50,145 bases of DNA from the NCBI GenBank assembly GCA_015039365.1, contig WION01000382.1, positions 1 to 50,145 on the forward strand, given 5' to 3'. Source of the DNA: Amanita rubescens (lineage: Eukaryota > Basidiomycota > Agaricomycetes > Agaricales > Amanitaceae). Shown piece after piece: positions 42,700-50,145 of the stretch; within the stretch, counting starts at the first letter, position 1, and every line of letters begins with the position of its first letter. The notes beneath the pieces are model-generated. The model searched no databases. It was not told the origin of the DNA and was given only the letters and a program-made list of their open reading frames with translations. The translations under genes and the position numbers were made by a program.

Positions 42700-44460
42700 A
42701 CTTTACGTAGTAACGAACAGGGGAGGAACTTACCAACTGGATACATCCAATAACGGTCGCGCCGGCGCCGGGTTTCCCGCTCGGGTGCCCATACAATAGT
42801 AATGAAGACCCGCTTCAACCGTCTGCAGGGGGGGAGGTAGCATTCAGCAAGATCATTCGAACCGCAATATACATGTCCAAGTACCATTTGTAGTCTCTCC
42901 GGATGGTCCAGGCAATAGAGGGTGTTTGAGAATGAGGAGACCTTCGACGTTGTTCCCCATAAGTTCATTTCTGGTGAAGGCATCTAAGATTGCAGGTTCA
43001 ATACCGAAGAGGGGTCCGCGGCGGAGCCGGGTTTGCCCTCAATGGCGCATTGTCACCTTCTGACCAGTTTTGCACTTTGGGGTTGATAGGCTCACCTACG
43101 CTCCCTAACACGCAGAGAATGGACAAGCCGAAGTCCTTGACGTGTTTGCCAAAGCGGCGGGGAAGCCTAATCACGGTGGAGACAGTAGAATTGAGTCAAG
43201 GCATGTTCTTGGATGGTTTTTCAGTAGCGAGAGGGGGTGGTGGATGCGCAGCTGCGGGAGACAATGTAGGTGTGGCTGGTGATCCGACCAATGTCGGACA
43301 TGCAGGCGAACTTGTCGTCGGGGTCGACATCAAAGATGTGTTTGACGGTACCAAGAGGAGCGATGATTCAGAACTTCAGGCTAGAACTCATAAGGCGGAG
43401 ACGAGGGAGGGGTGAGTCGGTGACAGTAGAGAGCAAAGTTGGGCTGAGGCGTCCAAAGACTACGGCGGCAGAGGTATGTGCACGTCGTGGCATTTGATGG
43501 GCAGTTAAACCGGTTGCGTGGGCCGGGGGGCCTCGAGCTCCAGAGGATCGGGTCGAGTCTTCGGTGACGAAGGATGTTTCAGAATGGCTGGACCTATGGA
43601 ACTGGAAATCGTCGACCAGGAGGCAACCTTGACTCGGATCTTTGAGTCGATGTTGAGAACGCGCAGGGTATTCATCCTTCCAGTGAGGCGGTGGAGAAAA
43701 GCCTAAACAGCTGTGAGCGCAAAGTCAGTGTCGTGCGCGCTGGTTTGGTTTTGGCTGGAAAGTAGGCTGGAGAGCTTCGTGGCCTGGGGGACGATGAAAG
43801 AGTCTGTCGCATGCGCCGGGCCGATTTGCCGCGCAGGTGCGTTCCACGAGAGGCTGTGCTAACGTTACTATGGCAATTCATCGTACGCGTCCCGCTCTCT
43901 GCCCCGCGTCCTCAAGCAGGGTTCGGCTAGATCGAAGCGGTGGATGATGTGGAGACGAAGGTGATGGATTCTTTCAACTACCACAAACGTTCGGACATTG
44001 CACAAATCACCGTGACGGCTCACACAATTTTTCCTCGAAAATCATCCGCTGACGTAGCAAATACCAACGCATATAGGGCCATCCCAACATTGGGAGGAGG
44101 CTCTGTGCGACTCTTATTGGAGGTGTAAATCCCCTCTCCTGCTCGTTACTACCGGACGAGTGCTACACAATCCGACCCGACCATTACACTCATCTTCATG
44201 TAGAAGGAAAACGGTCTATGAAGAATTCAACTAAATTCCACCCTCGATCTTCCTCCGACCTCTTCTCGCTCTGATGTTACTTTGCCCGCAACCGAATCTC
44301 CACCACAATACAGAACCTTGCAGGCACGGGCAAGGGATAACAGCTCATCGCACGGATAAGATGTCTCTGGGCCTTGAGACGCTTATGACGACTTCATCTA
44401 CGTCCACCACTCTCCAAGGGAAAAGGGAGAGTGTGCCTACCTGCACCTTTGATCGCTAGG
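42700..44460. other. Region between modules B and C, coding-like but unresolved
   Basis: GC-richer and full of CpG, unlike the GTPase DNA on either side. A minus-strand open stretch at 42983-42696 (FSNTLYCLDHPERLQMVLGH, then VYCGSNDLAECYLPPC) and plus-strand frames at 42990-43490 have some coding character, but frames change and stops intervene. It is probably one or more decayed genes that I cannot identify. Confidence 0.35.
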
Positions 44461-44524
44461 AAAGCGCAAATCATTGACTCTACCCTCTGCCGTCGCGCAA
44501 ATGGTTTTACACCCCGACCACGGA

Positions 44525-45100
44525 CCCTCTGGGGAGAAGAAGACGATAATCAAGAGGACGCCGCTGTTGCTGCAGGTCCAAATGCTAGTGGAGGTACGAA
44601 GCTGGATGTTAGCAAACAGCGCGTGGTGGTGGCGGCGGTGGTTTGGAAAGCAATTCAAAGGCGTTGTCTCCAGCGGCGCGGGATGAACACGTGCGGCGGT
44701 GAGGGCGGTGGTGAGAGAAAAACGGGTCTTGAAACTGTTTGAGAACCTCGAACCAAAGTGGCTATATTCAGAGATCCGAATGACAGGGATATGCCAAATG
44801 GCCACTTATAAGCAGAGTGCGTGTGTCCTCCCGACGTTTATGTTTTTACCTAACATTTGCCAGTGACTTCGTCCACGAACCTTACGGCTACGATCTCTGA
44901 CTATGTCTTGGGAGTGGGCGTATATGGCTACTATCAAGAATGATCCGGATGTGCCTGAGCTAAATGCGGGACGGCGCAGCCTGGTCATGGATGGGGAAGG
45001 GGCCGGCCATTTTGCGCAAGGAAATGGGATGGAGATGATAGTGAGGATGTCAATGTCGAGACGAGGATCACGCGCGCTGGAGGTGACGGATCGATTCAAG
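44525..45100 (+). pseudogene. DnaJ gene copy C, heavily truncated
   Basis: Matches parts of the intact DnaJ gene: the GEDDDNEEDA, AAGGGAKLDVSKQ and VREERVSKLFENLE regions (44525-44760), the DRDMLNGYKQ region (about 44780-44815), an intron remnant, FVHEPYGYD (about 44870-44900) and the end of the gene (about 44905-45100). The J domain and most of the C-terminal exon are missing, and the pieces are in different frames. Confidence 0.7.
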
Positions 45101-45454
45101 TACCTACTACCTACCTGATGTTCATTGTAAATTAGAGCCCACGTTTAATGAATCCTGTTCGGCGATAATGCCGAGGCGGAATCGGTGTTCTTGGGTCCAT
45201 CGGATGTGCTAGTTCTTCGGGGTCCATACGCAGGTTATCTCCCGCGCTCATTCTCTTCAGCCTTACAAGCCTTACTCGCCGCACAGTGTGCAACTAACCA
45301 TCATCTCCCTCGACACACCACCTGCAGAGTTACTATTTCTTTGGCTAAGAGTGTCTAGTATCCTACAAGGATTGAGCATGTATGAGGCAAAGAATGGTGT
45401 GTTTATCATCCTATTCATCCAAATTAACAGTGATGATTGATCTCAATGGGTTAA

Positions 45455-48400
45455 AGACCTGCTCAATATACTCAAAGAGCGATATAAATGCTCTCATTTT
45501 CGCATTCTTGTCATTGGAGGGCTAATGCAGGCAAGACTACTATTCTTGAGAAAGTTTGTGGTGTAGCAAAGGGCACAAAACCCATGGTCTATAGTTGGTA
45601 TGATCATGACCTCAAAAGTAATAATTCTTTTGCACATCAGGCATCTTTACTTAAAATATAATCTCAGGACCTTCCAATATCCATCTGGCTCCAACAATTG
45701 AAGTGAGCCAAGTTGTAACTTGTTTGGAAGCTAGTCCTCCATTGATGTATAATAAATATCCAGAGAGGCATACATAATATTGAAGCCCAGATTTCATACC
45801 AAGGAAGCAACTTCATCTTCCATGATTCACAGGGGTTTGAGGCTGGTGACAAGAAGGAACTTGAAGATGTCTGGGCATTCATTGAAAAGAGGAGGACTGA
45901 TTCAACCAGAACAAGGGAGCAGTTGCACATGATTTGGTATCTTGGGCTCTGTTTTTATGGAGATGGAAAACTTAACTACTCTAGGTATTGCATACCCATG
46001 GGGGGATCTCGCCCTATTCAATCTGAAGAACTCAAGTTCTTTACTAAAGGAACTGGGGAAGGTATGCAAACCACCAGGTGCAAAACTAGACTACCAATCA
46101 GATGAGGCCCACAGTTCCCCTGGTGGCTGTATTCACCAAATTTGATGCCGAAATTATTAAGGAATATGTGAAATTAAATGACATGGAAGATGATGAGGAT
46201 AAGTGGTGCAAGGCCAAGGAGAATGCTGAAGACACTTTTCAGAGGGTATATCTCCCCAAGGTCATGAATACTGAATATCCTCCTAGGACATATGTGCAGT
46301 TAGAAGGTGGGAGTCACAATGTTGCATCATTTAAAAGCAGAGATAATCATACATAGCCAAAGATATGGATTTGCCAGAGACAGACTGTACTGAACTGACT
46401 GAAAAATCAGCTTCTACAATTGATGATCCAATTCTTAACAGGCTGTTTGTATCAACACAAATGAACAATCTTGATCTTTGTGTCACAACAGCATTTCAGT
46501 AAGGATGATACCTCATGATCAGTTTCAAACCTTGATATTTCCAGGCATGTCCTTAATAGAGATGGAATCAATATGCGTGATGCTCTATGGCTTGTAACCA
46601 ACAGCTTCCCACATTATTGGGTGAGTTTGGTAAATATGATGATATAGATAGGAGCTGAGGCATTCAAAGCACAAAAGAGTAAGTACTATAAGCTAGTACA
46701 TGATGGCACTGGATAAATCAAAATCATCCTCCAGAACTTAGTCACAGTGAGTCTAAGCTCTGTTGAGACCTCCTTGCATAATGAATGTCTTACTGAATGT
46801 CTAAAGGAGCAAGATGTGGTGATTATGCAATTTTTTTGCATTTACATAACATCATTGAGTCATGTGGCAATTGCCCAAATAGCATATTTTGATGAGAGTG
46901 AGTGTCACTGATGGTACCAGCAAGCAAATCTGATTTGCATGATTGCAGTGGGTAAGCAAAGCCAGTGCACATTTTGCAAGCCTTTATCATGGCATGAACA
47001 ACAGCAAGTGAGTGACACAAGCTCTTTCTGGAAGGTAGACTCACATATGGCTGATTGAAAGGGTGTAAGTTACTTTTCTTTCCAGGTTGTTAGCTTATGA
47101 TTGCATTTATCCTCAAACAGCGAGGAGTAGGTGGCACGATACCTCTCTCTATCAATATTATATGACAAACAGGATGTGAGTGGTCCTGAAATGGCATTCA
47201 ACAGTTACTTTCATGATCTATGTATTGCATCAAATCCTGTGAACAGCCTGTGAGTGCCATGGACTCTATTCTTTCATGGACTCCTACTCTCATACACTAA
47301 TCAATCATCAACAGCATGTGAGTAGATCCACATTTCCTTTTCCATGCAATTTCATAACTCTTATCATTGTTCAATAGTATGTGAGTGACTCTTCACTCCA
47401 ATGTCCAAGGCTATTCACTAGATCCAATCCCATGGATAACAGCCTGTAAGCAATATGCAACACAGATATTTATTTATATGCAGGGACTCACACATTCATC
47501 TCATTTTGTGACAAGTAGTATGTGAGTGGCACTGAACTCTGTTAGAGGTCCATTATATTTCTCACTTGGACTAACAGACTGTGAGGACATCACAATATCT
47601 AATTGCAAAACAGTATTTCCATCTTATACCATGACCAACAGTCAGTGAGTGGCACTTTGCAGTTTCCTATCAGGCAATATTCATCATGTGTGATCAAAGG
47701 ATGTAAGCAGTATTGTACTATACTTGATCAAATGGTCTCATCCAAACTCATCCTACAATAGAGTGTAAGTCACCTTTTTCTTCCCAGAAGCCTCTCTTAC
47801 TACCCCAGATTTAACAGGTTGTGAGTAACAGTTCACATTTATCTCCAGACAGGTCTTATCTTTGTCACAAGGAGGGCCCGGGAATTGTGGTGAGCAAGAC
47901 CACAATTTATCTGCATCTTTGATCTCTATTTATCTTCAATGATGGGCAGGAGGTGAGTAACCCTGCACTTGTAAATTGGTCTTACATATGTCATTTCAGG
48001 GGCAAATTGTATGTAATACCACACTTTACCTATCTATAGAGAAACCTGTCACATTCCATAACTAACAGATTGTGGGTGACATTGGGATTTTGTTTCAATT
48101 ACTGGCCATCTCATCTCTTAACCAACAGGAAGTGAGTGAGCCACACATTTTCTGCCCTGCACTTCCCCAATAACTTACAGAGTGCAAGTATCATTGAATT
48201 TCTATTTGTGATGCATGCTTATTGCCAATAGGAAGTAAGTGACACTACATTATCTTTCCATATATTGTGATCTTACCTGAACTCACAACAAACAGACTGT
48301 AAGTGTCATTGTCTGACCATCATCTGTCATGCTGTTTCAGCCTGTCTTATTGCTAACAAATAGATGGTGAGTGAGATACTGCACTAGAAACCCTATGACC

Positions 48401-49526
48401 TCACTTCATCATACATATTCTCAAAAATCCAGCATGTGAGTTGCCCTGAAACTTCCTTAGAAAGTTTTCATCTCATGGCCAACAGATTGTATGTGACATT
48501 ATCCATCACCCAGCTTTATCAGATGTTCTGTCATGATGAGCAGCTGGTGGGTTGTACTGCATTTGTTACCTTCTAGGCCATTTTAGTTTATCTTATGACC
48601 AACAGCAAGTGAGTCTTACTGCCCTTTATATACAGTTATTAGACCAATTTTAATTCATGAATGACAGATTGTGAGTGATATTGCATGTCTGCTCAATGAT
48701 CTGCCATCATGATCAACAGGAAGTCAGCAGTTTTTCATTTTTGTCTTCCATGTTAAGTATCACATGATCAACAGGAAGTGAGTGAAACCACATTTTCCCA
48801 CCAGGCTATCATCTCATAATTAACAGAAAGTGAGTGCAATCATCAATGTGTCTCATTATTCTCATCTCGTGGTCATACATAGATTGTGAGCAAGTTTTAA
48901 TTTCTGATATGCAATATTTTTTATGGAAACCTGACAGAAAGTGAGGGAGGAATTTTTGTTTTTCCACTACTGATATATTTCATACACAGATTGTGAAGTA
49001 CCATTTCAATTTTTCCACAGCTATTCCCTTACTTGCCTGACCCCATAGGTAAGTGATGATGTACAAGTGATATCAACAAAGATTCTAACCTTCTGGTTAG
49101 ATTGTATGCCATTTGCTGAATTGAGTGTGGGGATCTTGCCAATTCACACCTTTAGGACCAACTTTGCAATTTGTTTGGAGAACAATCAAGGGAATTTCAC
49201 AAGACTGTAAGACCATCCACATGTGTTCTTCTGTCATAAAGATCTCAATTTCCTAACCAGCCCAAGTTTTGTCAAATCTTAGCAGGTAATATGTTCTGTC
49301 TTATTTCTTCCTTAATTAACAAGTCACAGCATGTGTCATTATTGCCAAGAAATCCTTTGGGATAAAGAAGCCACTTGATGAATCAGTTTCAGAAGCTTTG
49401 GATCAATTAAAGAAAGATGGAAGTGTTGAAAAACTGAAGACTAGAATCAATTATGAATCTCTTCCATCTGAGCCTGATATTCAGTGTTTCATTACATTTC
49501 TATCTGATCAAATTAAGGATCTCTGA
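45455..49526 (+). pseudogene. G-domain GTPase with microexon array (copy C, P-loop frameshift, no start)
   Basis: Third copy of the GTPase gene. The MSEANS start exon is not found. Homology begins near 45455 (LNILKERYKCSHFRILVIG). Within the P-loop (about 45515-45530) one base is missing relative to A and B, so GRANAGKT reads GGLMQAR and the frame closes. Later exons are recognisable: the DSQGFEAGDKKELEDVW region, YCIPMGGSRPIQSEELKFFT, VAVFTKFDAEIIKEYVKLND, YLPKVMNTEYPPRTYVQLEG, LNRLFVSTQMNNLDLCV, and an exon reading HVLNRDGINMRDALWLVTNS and FPHYW (ends 46620). The array (46883-48992), the 28-nt exon 49021-49048 (LFPYLPDPI), a DQLCNLFGEQSREFHKT exon and the C-terminal exon (VIIAKKSFGIKKPLDESVSE to DQIKDL, stop 49524-49526) follow. 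The nucleotide-binding site is lost, yet the array is still in phase. Confidence 0.7.
46883..48992 (+). other. Microexon array C: 36 exons, 32 of them exactly 3 nt
   Basis: Exon starts: 46883 (15 nt), 46949, 47005, 47062, 47121 (6), 47173, 47247, 47315, 47378, 47443, 47519, 47578, 47642, 47700, 47762, 47818, 47872 (18), 47950, 48000 (9), 48069, 48129, 48181, 48232, 48296, 48364, 48433, 48486, 48544, 48606, 48668, 48720, 48775, 48827, 48883, 48938, 48990. All lengths are multiples of three, and the 48 codons contain no stop in phase 0. The two short exons that precede the 15-nt exon in A and B are not clearly preserved here (46740-46815). One donor is GC type (after 48181) and one is GTCAGC (after 48720). 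Confidence 0.7.
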
Positions 49527-50145
49527 TTCTTCAATGTCACCATTTCTTCCATTTCTCTTTTTACCTCGATACTTCTCCTTCCTACATGCTTCTATTAGTT
49601 GTCATATATATGTTGAGGTGAAAATATTCCAAGGTTATTTGAGGGCATAAAGTTGGATCCTTGTTTATCATCACTGTATTCACATGACTCAGAATTGGGT
49701 CAGACATGTATGTGATGTCAATAGCTCTGTTATGCTTGGCTCTTGCTTAGCTGGCTCTATCTCTTTGGCTTCAGAGCAGTGATACCAGTTGGTACTAGCC
49801 ATAAATTTCTGGGACAATGATCTACATAAGACTACCACCAGTTATACATTAGACTTAGCCTACACTTTTAGCTACATGAACAGTATAGCTGATAGTCTGA
49901 GCCTACACTATAATATATTTCTAGATTTTCATAGTCTTAGCCTATGTGTAAGGTAGTACAGTTGATTGGTCACAGGCTGGATGTGCTTGTTTGAACATCA
50001 TGATGTCCTAAAATATTCAAGGTCCATCAGCAATTGTCAATGACCATGCTGTAGAGCAAGCAGTCCATCGGCATGGGAGAGTGTAAAAGGTTTCACTATG
50101 CACATGATATTGCAATATTTGACTATCAAGTCCAACAACCCTAAA
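49527..50145. other. AT-rich flank of module C, nothing recognised
   Basis: Low-CpG DNA like the GTPase gene. The phrases TTAGCCTA and AGCCTACACT recur between 49850 and 49960. No gene is visible before the window ends. Confidence 0.4.

Larger units (their letters stand above)
30047..49526. repeat. Triplicated DnaJ-GTPase module in plus / minus / plus orientation
   Basis: Module A about 30047-36268 (plus), module B 42600-37051 (minus), module C about 44525-49526 (plus). Each has a DnaJ gene, a short spacer with the GGTCCGTTCTGCAGG repeat, and a GTPase gene with array, in the same order. A and B are convergent with a 780-bp centre; B and C are divergent. A and B are very similar in the GTPase exons (single differences over stretches of tens of nucleotides), C less so. 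Within the arrays all three have diverged strongly. Confidence 0.8.

Noticed and set aside
33484..49000. Regular spacing (about 60 nt) of CAACAG...GTGAGT motifs resembling a CRISPR array or minisatellite
   Set aside because: The conserved parts are exactly a 3' splice acceptor and a 5' donor, the interval sequences are diverged rather than identical repeats or unrelated spacers, and the host is a eukaryote.
30047..49526. Module A/B/C as a transposon with the DnaJ and GTPase genes as cargo
   Set aside because: I found no terminal inverted repeats, target-site duplications, transposase or reverse transcriptase at the module edges. The arrangement is better described as segmental duplication with inversion.

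Overview
The window is fungal nuclear DNA, almost certainly from an agaricomycete (mushroom-forming basidiomycete). The evidence is short GT-AG introns of about 50-65 nt, dense genes broken into many small exons, and families typical of that group: an F-box protein, a 2OG-Fe(II) oxygenase, methyltransferases, and the expanded agaricomycete G-domain GTPases.

Layout. 1-3.2 kb: one poorly defined Ser/Pro-rich multi-exon gene. 3.2-11.7 kb: three minus-strand paralogues (4841-3267, 9622-7903, 11719-9970) with a signal peptide and a kinase-like HxDxxxxN plus DW(G/A) core. They are interrupted by an F-box gene (5251-7223) and an F-box remnant. 12.2-13.6 kb: a 2OG-Fe(II) oxygenase-like gene. 13.7-16.0 kb: two tandem SAM methyltransferase genes (minus), with two decayed relatives at 16.3 and 18.6-19.1 kb and a frameshifted protein-kinase remnant at 16.8-17.2 kb. 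19.3-20.7 kb: an intronless gene for a protein with ten KRVRTINKLEGLAILERR-type repeats. 22.5-27.6 kb: an unrecognised gene and two tandem paralogous C2H2-type zinc-finger genes, all minus. 29.3-29.6 kb: a small spliced gene of 104 residues.

30-49.5 kb is a module present three times in + / - / + orientation: a DnaJ co-chaperone gene followed by a G-domain GTPase gene. Copy A (30112-36268) looks functional. In copies B (42.6-37.05 kb, minus) and C (44.5-49.5 kb, plus) the DnaJ gene is gutted by deletions and the GTPase carries a 1-nt deletion in a nucleotide-binding motif.

The most striking feature lies inside each GTPase gene. Between the GTPase domain and a conserved C-terminal exon is a stretch of about 2.1-2.2 kb containing 36-38 consecutive acceptor/donor pairs (CAG, a few bases, GTRAGT) spaced about 60 nt apart. 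By my count 100 of the 111 intervening segments are exactly 3 nt; the other 11 are 6, 9, 15 or 18 nt. Joined in phase 0 they contain no stop codon in any copy (137 codons). The three arrays align unit for unit, while the codons themselves differ greatly. I read this as an array of single-codon microexons. I know of no described precedent on this scale. The GTPase/array DNA is also AT-rich and nearly free of CpG, unlike the flanking DNA.

All exon models come from reading splice consensus by eye. No RNA evidence or database search was available.
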